The position numbers and the translations under genes are program-made. Source: Candidatus Haladaptatiplasma halalkaliphilum (lineage in GTDB: Archaea; Thermoplasmatota; Thermoplasmata; Halarchaeoplasmatales; Halarchaeoplasmataceae). From it: a DNA stretch of 41,001 bases. This document shows, in pieces, positions 1 through 7,119 of this stretch; positions within the stretch are counted from its first letter, which is position 1; the number at the start of each line of letters is the position of its first letter. Under the pieces are notes generated by a model, which saw nothing but the letters and a program-made list of their open reading frames with translations, did no database searches and was not told the DNA's origin. The DNA is taken from positions 1-41,001 of the forward strand of contig JAFDTY010000006.1 of the NCBI GenBank assembly GCA_019594055.1. The letters are read 5' to 3'.

Positions 1-372
1 GCATCATCGGGCGAATGGAGTTCATACGTTCCCGGTAGAGCAGAACGGTACAATAACTTGCACTCGTGGAACCACCGCATGGGTATATGGATACGCATGA
101 CCACCGGCGATACGCTGACCATCACAGGTAGTGCACCGACGAGTACCGATATCACCCTGTATCCAGGCTGGACCATGGTCGGACTGCCCAGCTCGGCCAG
201 TGGTAATCACGGCTTACCAGCGGAAGTGAACATTGTGGGCTACTTCGACGCATCAATGGAATACAACGTTGCGTACACCGACGATGTGGCCGCCTTCGTG
301 TTCGAGCCGGGCAGAGGCTACTGGTTGCACAACCCAACGGATGTGGCAATAACATGGACGGTGGACTACTGA
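1..372 (+). CDS. C-terminal end of a secreted surface protein (5' truncated)
   Basis: The frame is open from the first base of the window, so this is the 3' part of a longer gene whose start lies outside. The visible 123 residues are rich in Thr, Ser, Gly, Tyr and Trp. They end in a pattern (LYPGWTMVGLPS, then FVFEPGRGYWLHNPTDVAITW) that I recognise as the terminal beta-sandwich of large archaeal surface or PKD/fibronectin-type proteins. No membrane anchor follows; the protein ends in TVDY. A T-rich tract follows the stop. The function is unknown; cell-surface or adhesin-like is the likeliest class. An ATG or TTG inside this stretch is not the true start. Confidence 0.7.
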   Translation, partial: ASSGEWSSYVPGRAERYNNLHSWNHRMGIWIRMTTGDTLTITGSAPTSTDITLYPGWTMVGLPSSASGNHGLPAEVNIVGYFDASMEYNVAYTDDVAAFVFEPGRGYWLHNPTDVAITWTVDY

Positions 373-382
373 CCACAAACCC

Positions 383-404
383 CTTTTTTCTTTTCTTTTT
401 TTTT
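383..404 (+). terminator. T-rich terminator after the surface-protein gene
   Basis: A run of almost pure T (cccc, then TTTTTT C TTTT C and nine T) begins about ten bases after the stop codon. Archaeal RNA polymerase terminates at oligo-T tracts without needing a hairpin. The next gene has its own promoter downstream. Confidence 0.6.
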
Positions 405-471
405 AAAAAAATAACCGTAGACCGGCCGATCTATATTTTGTACATCACTTTTTAACTCATACGGGGTTAAA

Positions 472-480
472 CTTTAATAC
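472..480 (+). promoter_or_regulatory. Candidate TATA box for the L18a operon
   Basis: CTTTAATAC lies about 50 nt upstream of the L18a start, predicting transcription from near position 500 and a short leader. That leader contains a Shine-Dalgarno AGGTG at 518-522. A second AT-rich stretch (501-510) is too close to the start for a TATA box with a leader. The assignment is tentative. Confidence 0.35.
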
Positions 481-528
481 CCCCCTCATGATGGATGTGA
501 AATAATATACATAGAAAAGGTGTGTGTA

Positions 529-762
529 ATGAAAGTATTCAGAGCAAAGGGGACCTTTAGAATGGGACGTGAATGGCAAAAGTTCACCAAGGAGATAATA
601 GACGAAAGCGACGAAGGGGCCAGGGAAAAGGTGCTATCTATCCTCGGTTCCAAGCACAGGGTCATGAGGACCAACATAGATATAGATGAAATAACAGAGA
701 TATCGCCGGATGAGGCTGAGGACACAGTGATCAAGGGAATACTGGAAATGGAGGCGAATTGA
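529..762 (+). CDS. rpl18a: Ribosomal protein L18a/L20e (LX), large subunit
   Basis: This is a 77-residue small basic protein of the archaeal LX (eL20/L18a) family. It begins MKVFRAKGTF and contains MGREWQKFTKEI and the typical hairpin KVLSILGSKHRV, which matches the family along its full length. I chose the ATG at 529, not the upstream GTG at 520, because AGGTG at 518-522 sits at correct spacing and LX proteins begin M-K-x-F/Y. Its stop is one base before the prefoldin alpha start. In many archaea the order is L39e, L31e, aIF6, L18a, prefoldin alpha, FtsY. Here only the L18a-pfdA-ftsY part is kept together, and the rest is about 18 kb away. Confidence 0.93.
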   Translation: MKVFRAKGTFRMGREWQKFTKEIIDESDEGAREKVLSILGSKHRVMRTNIDIDEITEISPDEAEDTVIKGILEMEAN

Positions 763-763
763 T

Positions 764-1195
764 ATGGTGGACGAGAACGACATAAGAGAAAAACTGGGTA
801 AACTGGAAGTCATCGGCAAGCAGCTCGAGGTGCTGGAAGAGCAGCTACTATACATAGAAGAGGTGGTAAATGAGCACAGTACAGCCGAGGAGACCATCAA
901 GGGTTTCAAAGGTGAGAAGGAGGGGGCCGAGGTGCTCGTACCATTGGGTGCAAATACCCATATCTACTGCACGGTAGGTAGAAACGACAAGGTCCTCGTT
1001 GGCCTGGGTGCGGATATCTCGGCGGAGATGGGAACCGATGCGGCTGTCGACTTGATCGGTCGGAGGAAGACTGATATCCTTAACACTAAAACCGAGCTCG
1101 AAAATAAAGCGAATCAACTGGGGCTGGAGTATCAGAGACTTGAACAGGAATTACAAAGGGAATATCAGGAACTCCAGCTTGCTCAACAGGACTGA
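764..1195 (+). CDS. pfdA: Prefoldin subunit alpha
   Basis: This 143-residue protein has two long coiled-coil helices (about 5-40 and 105-140) flanking a central beta region (VLVPLGANTHIYCTVGRNDKVLVGLGADISAEM, quoted here only as its ends VLVPLG and GLGADIS). That is the alpha-type prefoldin layout. Archaeal prefoldin is an alpha2-beta4 hexamer that holds unfolded proteins and passes them to the thermosome, which is encoded at 9915. The gene starts one base after the L18a stop and is followed 23 nt later by ftsY, so it is translated from the same operon. GTG at 767 is a possible alternative start. The beta subunit is not in this window. Confidence 0.93.
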   Translation: MVDENDIREKLGKLEVIGKQLEVLEEQLLYIEEVVNEHSTAEETIKGFKGEKEGAEVLVPLGANTHIYCTVGRNDKVLVGLGADISAEMGTDAAVDLIGRRKTDILNTKTELENKANQLGLEYQRLEQELQREYQELQLAQQD

Positions 1196-1218
1196 AACCG
1201 TTCAAAGAGGGGGTACCA

Positions 1219-2163
1219 GTGTTTGAGAAGCTGAAAACTAAATTGTCCGGTATCAGTCTTAGGAGTAAGAAGGAGATAGAGGTGTCTCCGAAAGAGGCCT
1301 TCGTGGACGGTTGGGGCTCTAAGATAAAGGAGAGCAAGCTGGATGAGATACTCTGGGAGTTGAAATTGGCATTGCTCGAGGCGGATGTTGCCCTACCGGT
1401 GGTGGAGGAGATCGAAGGCGAGGTAAAGGATAATCTACAGGGAAGGAAGATAAGCCGGAGTTACGATATAGAGCAGGTGATAGAGAGCAGCCTTAGAGAG
1501 GCGGTGAACAAGGCACTATCCATAGAAACCATCGACTTCGACCAGTTCGTCAAGGAGGGGGAAAAACCGGTGGCGATAATGTTCGTCGGAGTTAACGGAA
1601 CGGGTAAAACCACCACCATAGCCAAGATCGGACATCGACTGCAAAAGAACGGGCATACCTGTGTGATCGCCGCCTCGGATACCTTCCGGGCAGGTGCATT
1701 GGAGCAGCTGGAAAAACACGCTACGAAATTGGGCGTAAAGCTGATCAAACACGCCAAGGGAAGCGACCCCGCAGCGGTGGGTTACGATGCCGTGGAGCAT
1801 GCAACTGCAAGACACAAGGACGTGGTGCTCATAGACACCGCCGGCAGGATGCAGACGAACAAGAACCTGATGGACGAGATGGAGAAGATAAAGAGGGTGG
1901 TGGAGCCTGACATGATAATATTCGTTGGTGATGCCCTGGCGGGGGGCGATGTGATAGACCAGGCACGGAAGTTCGACCAGGCGGTGGGCATAGACTGTGT
2001 GGTGCTCACCAAGATAGACGCGGACGCAAAGGGCGGCAGTGCCCTGTCCATCGGCCATGCCGTGGGCAAACCGGTAATATTCGTGGGTACCGGCGAGAGG
2101 TACGATAACCTCGAGGTATTCGATCCAGATTGGATGACTCAACGGCTGTTCGGAGGCGAATGA
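1219..2163 (+). CDS. ftsY: Signal recognition particle receptor FtsY
   Basis: FtsY is the SRP GTPase receptor that docks ribosome-SRP complexes at the membrane. The 314-residue protein has a short N-terminal N domain (about 1-100) and a complete NG GTPase: G1 GVNGTGKT at 124-131, DTFRAGA at 154-160, DTAGR at 206-210, TKID at 264-267 and GTGE at 290-293. The long acidic A domain of bacterial FtsY is missing, as is usual in archaea. The start is GTG at 1219, preceded by AGAGGGGGT at 1206-1214, a strong ribosome binding site. It follows prefoldin alpha by 23 nt and is followed after 2 nt by a PIN-domain gene. Confidence 0.96.
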   Translation: MFEKLKTKLSGISLRSKKEIEVSPKEAFVDGWGSKIKESKLDEILWELKLALLEADVALPVVEEIEGEVKDNLQGRKISRSYDIEQVIESSLREAVNKALSIETIDFDQFVKEGEKPVAIMFVGVNGTGKTTTIAKIGHRLQKNGHTCVIAASDTFRAGALEQLEKHATKLGVKLIKHAKGSDPAAVGYDAVEHATARHKDVVLIDTAGRMQTNKNLMDEMEKIKRVVEPDMIIFVGDALAGGDVIDQARKFDQAVGIDCVVLTKIDADAKGGSALSIGHAVGKPVIFVGTGERYDNLEVFDPDWMTQRLFGGE

Positions 2164-2165
2164 CC

Positions 2166-3257
2166 ATGAGTTGGAGAAAGCACATACGCAAGGGAAAGGT
2201 TTTGGACTACCCCATATTTCAGCTTATGCTCACCTCCATAAAGAATAGCGAGGGCACCATAAGCGTCAAATCCAAACCCATCGAAGGGACCGAGGGGCCG
2301 GTGGATCCGTTGATCAGCATAGAGGGAACACCGGCAAACTATTCCATCAAGGTTATAGCCGAGAGGGAGTTGGTGCTCAACAATCTCACCGCCGCCATGT
2401 GCCGAAGCGGTATCGTTAAACCCTACGGTCTCGAGGATGTGGCCCTGGAGCTGACCAAGAACGAGGACCTAATACTCGGACTCGATACGAACGTTATCTA
2501 CAACTGCATAATCACCGAGCATCTGCTGGGTGCCATGGACCTTGTGAACCCCTACTCATACTCCAAGATGCCCAACTGGATGCTGATAGTTATACCGGGA
2601 GTGGTGATGAAGGAGATAGAGAATGCGGCAAACCACAAGATAAAGGGCAGACTTACCCATATCGGTCGTTCCGGTTTCAGGGCGCTACAGGAGGTGATGG
2701 TATTGAAGGAGAGCAGGGGTACATCCAGCATCTCGGTACAGGTTGCGGGTAAGACCAACCCCCAGCAGCTAAGGTATTCCGACGAGGACGGCACCAAGCT
2801 CGAGAACGCGGATTCCCTGATAAGGGATCAGTTCAGAAGCTTTGTGAAGGAATTCGACATACGCAAGGGCGTCTTCTTCCTTACAATGGACAAGACGAAT
2901 TCATCCCTGGGTAAGGCGGAGGGATTGAACGCGATCAGGGTAAAACATCCCAAGATGCTCAGGAACGGTTACGACCTCCGGCAGCCCAAGGGTGAGACCA
3001 TACTGCTGTCAAGGATACTGTACGAACTGGCAGTTGAGTTCGGAGTTATCGAGATATCGTGGACGGAAAACGGAAGACTGCACTACATAGAACTCGATTC
3101 CTGCTGGCAGTGGAAGAACATGGGTCACTGGGAAAACTGGCAGCTACTATGCAGCGGCTACGATAACCAATTTTTTAAAAAGGTGAACGGCTTCGAGCCT
3201 TTACGTGTGGAAGAGATAAACACCGCATGGAACGAACTGAGAGATGCTATGATATGA
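2166..3257 (+). CDS. PIN-domain protein, putative ribonuclease
   Basis: The 363-residue protein has a PIN-type nuclease core in the middle. Likely metal-binding acids are D107 (LGLDTNVIY), E150 (GVVMKEIEN), D216 and D221 (NADSLIRDQ) and D242 (FLTMDK). A roughly 100-residue N-terminal region and a Trp-rich C-terminal region (CWQWKN, HWENWQ) flank it. I do not recognise either flank. The length is far above that of VapC toxins, and no antitoxin gene is adjacent, so RNA processing or quality control is likelier than a toxin. ATG 2166 lies 2 nt after the ftsY stop, suggesting translational coupling to the SRP receptor gene. The longer frame into ftsY is unlikely to be used. Confidence 0.8.
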   Translation: MSWRKHIRKGKVLDYPIFQLMLTSIKNSEGTISVKSKPIEGTEGPVDPLISIEGTPANYSIKVIAERELVLNNLTAAMCRSGIVKPYGLEDVALELTKNEDLILGLDTNVIYNCIITEHLLGAMDLVNPYSYSKMPNWMLIVIPGVVMKEIENAANHKIKGRLTHIGRSGFRALQEVMVLKESRGTSSISVQVAGKTNPQQLRYSDEDGTKLENADSLIRDQFRSFVKEFDIRKGVFFLTMDKTNSSLGKAEGLNAIRVKHPKMLRNGYDLRQPKGETILLSRILYELAVEFGVIEISWTENGRLHYIELDSCWQWKNMGHWENWQLLCSGYDNQFFKKVNGFEPLRVEEINTAWNELRDAMI

Positions 3258-3286
3258 ACACTGATTTTTTACCTTTGTGACAAAAG

Positions 3287-3295
3287 TTATTTATA
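3287..3295 (+). promoter_or_regulatory. TATA box of the DUF6015 gene
   Basis: TTATTTATA, preceded by an A-rich BRE-like AAAAG, is a good archaeal TATA box. It predicts transcription from about 3317, giving a leader of roughly 15 nt before the ATG at 3332. Confidence 0.6.
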
Positions 3296-3331
3296 GTCAC
3301 GAAAACGAGTATATACATTAGAACGGAAGAA

Positions 3332-3763
3332 ATGATAGAGATGACGGAAACAAAGAGAATATATGGCGATGCGACACCCCTAACCATAGAGAAACTTGCC
3401 ATGGCCATCAAGAACGGTATCGATGGTAGACGAATGGAGGATCAAGCGGCTAAGACCATGGCCGAACACGTACTTCACTTCTTCGGTTTTAGCGAAAGGA
3501 TAATAGATAATGTGCTGGAACAGGAGGACAGGGACGTATTCTACATGCTGGAGGATGCGGGTTTGCTTTCCACCGAGAGAGAGGAAACCACCCTTTATGA
3601 CGGCAGAGAATGGCGTATCCATTACTGGCTCTTCAACAAGGACAACATAAAGAATCTCATGGATATGGAACCCGTTTCCAAGGGTGATAATGTGGAAACT
3701 ATCAGCGTCTATGATGAGATACCCGAAGGAGTATGGTCCTCGAGGATTGCCGTGGGCAAATGA
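3332..3763 (+). CDS. DUF6015 family protein
   Basis: This 143-residue soluble protein matches my memory of DUF6015, a family seen in Thermoplasmata and relatives. It has a helical N-terminal part with AKTMAEHVLHFFGFSERIID (about 39-58), then EQEDRDVFYMLEDAGLL and the strongly conserved TEREETTLYDGREWRIHYW. The pattern resembles a small winged-helix-like domain, but no biochemical function is established. It has its own promoter and appears monocistronic. A second ATG at 3341 could be the start. The last 30 residues are poorly conserved. It lies tail to tail with the tRNA-Pro gene. Confidence 0.75.
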   Translation: MIEMTETKRIYGDATPLTIEKLAMAIKNGIDGRRMEDQAAKTMAEHVLHFFGFSERIIDNVLEQEDRDVFYMLEDAGLLSTEREETTLYDGREWRIHYWLFNKDNIKNLMDMEPVSKGDNVETISVYDEIPEGVWSSRIAVGK

Positions 3764-3794
3764 CGGGATAAAGGAATTTTGGTATATCAAAGGT

Positions 3795-3813
3795 TTAACT
3801 CCAATAGAGTTAA
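3795..3813. terminator. Small hairpin between DUF6015 and tRNA-Pro
   Basis: TTAACTC and GAGTTAA form a perfect 7-bp stem with a 5-nt loop. It sits between the end of the DUF6015 gene and the 3' end of the minus-strand tRNA and could affect termination from either side. No long T tract follows. Confidence 0.3.
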
Positions 3814-3827
3814 TGGTTCGAAGGAAG

Positions 3828-3902
3828 TGGGCCCGCCGAAATTTGAATTCGGGTTCCGGCGTCCCGAACGCCGAAGGATGGACCAAGCTACCCCACGGGC
3901 CC
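3828..3902 (-). tRNA. tRNA-Pro (anticodon CGG)
   Basis: Read on the minus strand, the sequence folds into a full cloverleaf. The acceptor is GGGCCCG paired with CGGGCCC, with discriminator A. The D arm is GGGGTAGCTTGGTCCATCC. The anticodon stem is CGGCG/CGCCG with loop TTCGGGA (anticodon CGG at 3866-3864). The T arm is CCGAA/TTCGG with loop TTCAAAT. The anticodon reads CCG proline codons. CCA is not encoded. No intron is present. A TATA box lies about 30 nt upstream. A spurious plus-strand frame at 3684-3935 covers the gene. Confidence 0.95.
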
Positions 3903-3929
3903 CCGAGTGGTGAGGTGACAAACAAGAGG

Positions 3930-3940
3930 TTATAATAAAA
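3930..3940 (-). promoter_or_regulatory. TATA box of tRNA-Pro
   Basis: On the minus strand TTTTATTATAA lies 28-38 nt upstream of the mature tRNA 5' end. This is the spacing expected for transcription starting a few bases before the tRNA. Confidence 0.6.
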
Positions 3941-4016
3941 GTTATCTGAGCGTGAACGATTTTTTTTACATGTACGGTGTTCGCCCCTTATTCTTGTTAT
4001 AAAAAGACGGTCTTGA

Positions 4017-4181
4017 AAGGTCTACCGGATATCCGTGGGCAGGGGGGCAGACGAATGGCTAAGATGGTGGGGCTCCCTCGATCTGGACACCGACCCTGCC
4101 TTTTCCACCGACGGGGGTATAACATGGTCAACCTCGGCCACTGATATGATCTTCGGATACAGTACGTACACCAAGGATTGA
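4017..4181 (+). pseudogene. Fragment of a secreted beta-sandwich domain
   Basis: Between an in-frame TGA (4014-4016) and TGA (4179-4181), one frame encodes about 54 residues with protein-like composition: KVYRISVGRGADEWLRWWGS, followed by DLDTDPAFSTDGG, ITWSTSATDM and IFGYSTYTKD. Aromatic, Asp/Thr-rich text of this kind is typical of extracellular choice-of-anchor or BNR-like domains in large archaeal surface proteins. There is no start codon giving a complete domain, no ribosome binding site and no promoter in position. It looks like the 3' remnant of a decayed gene. The TATA box for the next gene lies just after its stop. A chance frame is possible but the composition argues against it. Confidence 0.5.
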
Positions 4182-4190
4182 TACCTCTAA

Positions 4191-4200
4191 AACTATTTAT
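4191..4200 (+). promoter_or_regulatory. TATA box of the TIGR00304 - M20 operon
   Basis: AACTATTTAT is centred 27 nt upstream of the ATG at 4223. This predicts a leaderless transcript and supports that start over the upstream in-frame codon at 4178. Confidence 0.55.
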
Positions 4201-4222
4201 CTTCCCTGTATCATCATACCTC

Positions 4223-4591
4223 ATGAAAGGTGCGATACCCCCCGGATTATTTTGCATCGCGGGAGCGGTACTGATGGTACTATCGGTGGTTACCGGGGAG
4301 GCACATGTGGCCCTGTTCCTTTTCATACCCGTCATCTACGGAGGCGGGTTGATGCTGCTATCGGGCATACTCATGTTCTTCGTATCCTTCATGCTGTTTT
4401 TCTTCCAGGGGGTGTCTTCCAACGGCGGTGGAAAAGGTGATGTGAAAAGTACCTACGGAGGCGTCATCTTCATCGGCCCCATCCCGGTAGTTTTCGGTAA
4501 GGATGCCGGGATCACCCGTACCATGTTCTACATAGGCCTTGCCATAGCATCGGTACTTTTATTGCTATATATCCTTATCCTTCTTGCATGA
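4223..4591 (+). CDS. TIGR00304/DUF131 family membrane protein
   Basis: This 122-residue integral membrane protein has three hydrophobic segments: about 5-25, 30-60 and 100-121. Between the second and third lies a conserved loop with YGGVIFIGPIPVVFGKD at about 74-90, the hallmark of the archaeal DUF131/TIGR00304 family. The function is unknown. The start was chosen from the TATA position and because the ATG directly precedes the first hydrophobic segment. Its last four bases (ATGA) overlap the start of the M20 peptidase gene, so the two are probably co-translated. Confidence 0.8.
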   Translation: MKGAIPPGLFCIAGAVLMVLSVVTGEAHVALFLFIPVIYGGGLMLLSGILMFFVSFMLFFFQGVSSNGGGKGDVKSTYGGVIFIGPIPVVFGKDAGITRTMFYIGLAIASVLLLLYILILLA

Positions 4592-5640
4592 AGAGATACA
4601 TATCGGAAAATCTGAGGAAGATGGTCAGGATACCAAGTGTGAGTAATGGACCCATGGACGACATAGTCGACCTGACGGTCTCACTACTGGGAGACATGGG
4701 TTTGGATCACCGGCTCGTAACAGGTGACGAACATTCACCCGTTGTGATGGCTTCTTACGGCTGTGGCGGCGTGTGCTTTTCAGGTCATCTCGATGTTGTG
4801 CCTCCCGGAGACGGCTGGAGCAGGGAGCAGGGAGAAGTGGTGGGAAACAGGATGTACGGCAGGGGTACGTTGGACATGAAGGGACCCTGCATGGCCATGA
4901 TAGCCACCGCCAAGGTATTGGTTGAACGGAGTATACCCTTCTCACTGGTTTTTACCACCGACGAGGAGGTTTCCATGAACGGTGCCCTGGCAGTGGCCCA
5001 CGAGTCCGAGATAGTGGACGCACCGGCGGTGGTGATCTGCGAGCCCACCGGGATGCTGGTGGTGACACGGGAGAAGGGAGTGTTTCAGTTCAGGGTAAGG
5101 ACAAAAGGGGTGAACGCCCATGCGAGCATGCCCGAGAAGGGAGAGAACGCGATAATCAAGATGCTGCCCCTGCTCCATGAGTTGAACACCAATAACAACA
5201 TACCCGCGGGTACGGAGGAGATATCGTGTTGTGTGGATGTTATCCGAGGTGGTAGTGCCACCAATGTGATACCGAACGAATGCACGGCGGAGATCGACGT
5301 AAGATTCCCCCATACCTTTGACCGTGAGAGCATACACGAACATCTTTTAGGATCTGTGGATGCCCCCTTCGAATTCGAGTTGATACAGTACCTGGACCCG
5401 GTAAAGGTGGATGACGACGCCCGGTGTGTCCGTAAGATGCTGGAGATCGCCGGGACGGACCTGTGGGCGGTACCTTACGGTACCGAGATGGTCAGGTTCG
5501 CCAGGACAAATCCCAACACCTTTATCTTAGGCCCCGGCCAGGTGGATTTGGCACACAAGCCGGACGAATGGATAGACCTGGACCAGCTGGTCAAAGCCGT
5601 TGATGTGTACTGCGAATATGCGGAAACGATGTACCCGTGA
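4588..5640 (+). CDS. M20 family metallopeptidase (ArgE/DapE-like deacylase)
   Basis: The 350-residue protein has the M20 zinc-amidohydrolase pattern. Likely zinc ligands are H67 in SGHLDVVPPG, the bridging D96 in GRGTLDMKG, E127 after catalytic E126 in TTDEEV, E152 in ICEPTG and H323 near the C terminus (DLAHKPDEW). The lid/dimerisation domain lies at about 165-275 and carries GVNAHASMPEKGENAI. Members remove acyl groups from amino acids or cleave small peptides. Candidates are acetylornithine deacetylase, succinyl-diaminopimelate desuccinylase and the LysW-linked LysK enzyme. No arginine or lysine biosynthesis gene is adjacent, so the substrate is left open. It overlaps the upstream gene by 4 nt and converges on asnS with a 3-nt gap. 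Confidence 0.85.
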   Translation: MKRYISENLRKMVRIPSVSNGPMDDIVDLTVSLLGDMGLDHRLVTGDEHSPVVMASYGCGGVCFSGHLDVVPPGDGWSREQGEVVGNRMYGRGTLDMKGPCMAMIATAKVLVERSIPFSLVFTTDEEVSMNGALAVAHESEIVDAPAVVICEPTGMLVVTREKGVFQFRVRTKGVNAHASMPEKGENAIIKMLPLLHELNTNNNIPAGTEEISCCVDVIRGGSATNVIPNECTAEIDVRFPHTFDRESIHEHLLGSVDAPFEFELIQYLDPVKVDDDARCVRKMLEIAGTDLWAVPYGTEMVRFARTNPNTFILGPGQVDLAHKPDEWIDLDQLVKAVDVYCEYAETMYP

Positions 5641-5643
5641 CAC

Positions 5644-6948
5644 TCACGGTCTGTACCGGTTAGGCGTTCTCGGGAAGGGGATGGAATCCCGTATATGTTC
5701 CAGGCTGCAGAGCCATGTTACCAATCGTTCCACCCCGAGTCCGAAGCCCGAGTGGGGTACGCTGCCGTACCTTCTAGTATCCAGGAACCAGCCGTATCTC
5801 GTGATGTCTTCGCCTTCACCCTGTAGGCGGCTCTCCATGGCACCGATGTCCGTCTCCCTCTGGGAGCCACCAATCAACTCCCCCACATGGGGTACCAAAA
5901 GGTCGAAGCCCAGTACCTTGCTCTCATCCTCCGGTGCTCTCTTCATGTAGAACGCCTTTATCTCTTGGGGATAATGGGTGACGAAGACGGGTTTGTCGTA
6001 TATATCGGTGAGCTCACGCTCGTGGGGTGCGCCGAAGTCATCACCGTACTCTATATCCAGCCCCGCCTCGTTGAGTTTATGGATCGCCTCTTGGTAAGTG
6101 ATCCTGTGGAAAGGAGATTTTACTCTCAAGAGGTAGTCCATATCGCCGCCCCTGAGCCTTTCCAGTTCTTCACGGTTATTTTCGAGTACCCTTTTAACCA
6201 CGTTGCAGACCATCCCTTCCGCCAGCTCGACAAGTCCGTCGAACTCCAGCCACGGAGCTTCCGTTTCCGCATGCCAGTATTCCGTAAGATGTCTTGCTGT
6301 TCGGGACTTTTCCGCCCTGAAGCTGGGGGCCATGGTGTATATCTTGCCAAGGCTGAATATGGCGGCTTCGGCGTACAGCTGCCAGCTCTGGGCCAGGTAG
6401 ACCTCATCGCCGAAATAATCCACCGGGAACAGGGTGGAGCCCCCCTCGCATGCCAGGGGCGTGAGTATGGGTGACTGGAACTCCTTGTAGCCGTTAGCTC
6501 TGAAATATTCGTGGATGGCTCCGAATACGGTTGAGCGGACGGTGAGTATGTCTCGCATGTAGGTGGACCTGAGCCACAGGTGTCTGTTATCCAGGAGGTG
6601 CTCAACGCTGTGGTCTTCCTGTATGGGGAACACTCCGGCTGCGTGTATCACGTTCACCCCCGAGGCCCGGACCTCGTATCCGCCGGGCGCTCGTCTGTCC
6701 TCGGCCACCTCGCCGCATACCTCCACTGATGACTCCAGCAGCAATGGTTTGATCTCTTCGTAATTTTCCACCGAATCGCTGGAGGCCATCACCTGCACCA
6801 CCCCTGTGGGATCTCTTATATTGAGAAATACCATGCTGCCTATATTCCTCGTACGGTGTATCCAGCCCCGTATGCATACCTTTTCCCCTGTATGCTCTCC
6901 TTTCAATATCTCGTTCACGTCCGTATATTCTGCGTGCTTTTCGTGCAT
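5644..6948 (-). CDS. asnS: Asparaginyl-tRNA synthetase
   Basis: AsnRS is a class IIb aminoacyl-tRNA synthetase that charges tRNA-Asn. From ATG 6948 the protein has 434 residues. An N-terminal OB-fold anticodon-binding domain (about 10-105, with VCIRGWIHRTRNIGSMVFLN) precedes the class II core with motif 2 FRAEKS at 210-215 and motif 3 GFGLGVERL at 401-409. The motif 2 flank (RHLTEYWHAETEAPW) resembles AsnRS rather than archaeal AspRS. A frame extends 26 residues further upstream, but a TATA box at 6981-6990 lies inside that extension, so 6948 is preferred. A discriminating AsnRS would make the GatCAB route for Asn-tRNA unnecessary. Confidence 0.9.
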   Translation of the reverse strand: MHEKHAEYTDVNEILKGEHTGEKVCIRGWIHRTRNIGSMVFLNIRDPTGVVQVMASSDSVENYEEIKPLLLESSVEVCGEVAEDRRAPGGYEVRASGVNVIHAAGVFPIQEDHSVEHLLDNRHLWLRSTYMRDILTVRSTVFGAIHEYFRANGYKEFQSPILTPLACEGGSTLFPVDYFGDEVYLAQSWQLYAEAAIFSLGKIYTMAPSFRAEKSRTARHLTEYWHAETEAPWLEFDGLVELAEGMVCNVVKRVLENNREELERLRGGDMDYLLRVKSPFHRITYQEAIHKLNEAGLDIEYGDDFGAPHERELTDIYDKPVFVTHYPQEIKAFYMKRAPEDESKVLGFDLLVPHVGELIGGSQRETDIGAMESRLQGEGEDITRYGWFLDTRRYGSVPHSGFGLGVERLVTWLCSLEHIRDSIPFPRTPNRYRP

Positions 6949-6980
6949 GGTATTCACTTGAGCCCGAAGTTCATGAGGTG

Positions 6981-6990
6981 GATAAAAGTG
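6981..6990 (-). promoter_or_regulatory. Candidate TATA box of asnS
   Basis: CACTTTTATC on the minus strand is centred about 37 nt upstream of the ATG at 6948, predicting a leader of around ten bases. It argues against the longer N-terminal frame. Confidence 0.45.
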
Positions 6991-7082
6991 TTGCGGGATA
7001 CGGAAATTTCCACTGGTGTTATTCATGACTCACGAAGGAAGTGATACACTCACTCGTGGTAAGTTATGGGCTACCGGAGCCT

Positions 7083-7100
7083 CTGTCGTCTTTTCGACAG
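7083..7100. terminator. Hairpin downstream of the RDD gene
   Basis: CTGTCG and CGACAG form a perfect 6-bp stem with a 6-nt loop, 20 nt beyond the stop codon of the minus-strand RDD gene. It may mark the transcript end. The evidence is only the symmetry. Confidence 0.3.
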
Positions 7101-7119
7101 GGCCGGACTGACCGCGGAA

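Noticed and set aside
1516-2142. 208-residue frame antisense to ftsY
   Set aside because: ftsY is certain from its GTPase motifs, and the antisense text has no recognisable pattern.
2166-3257. PIN protein as a VapC toxin of a toxin-antitoxin pair
   Set aside because: It is too long, sits in a translation operon and has no small antitoxin gene next to it.
3684-3935. 83-residue plus-strand frame after DUF6015
   Set aside because: It runs through the tRNA-Pro gene and its promoter.
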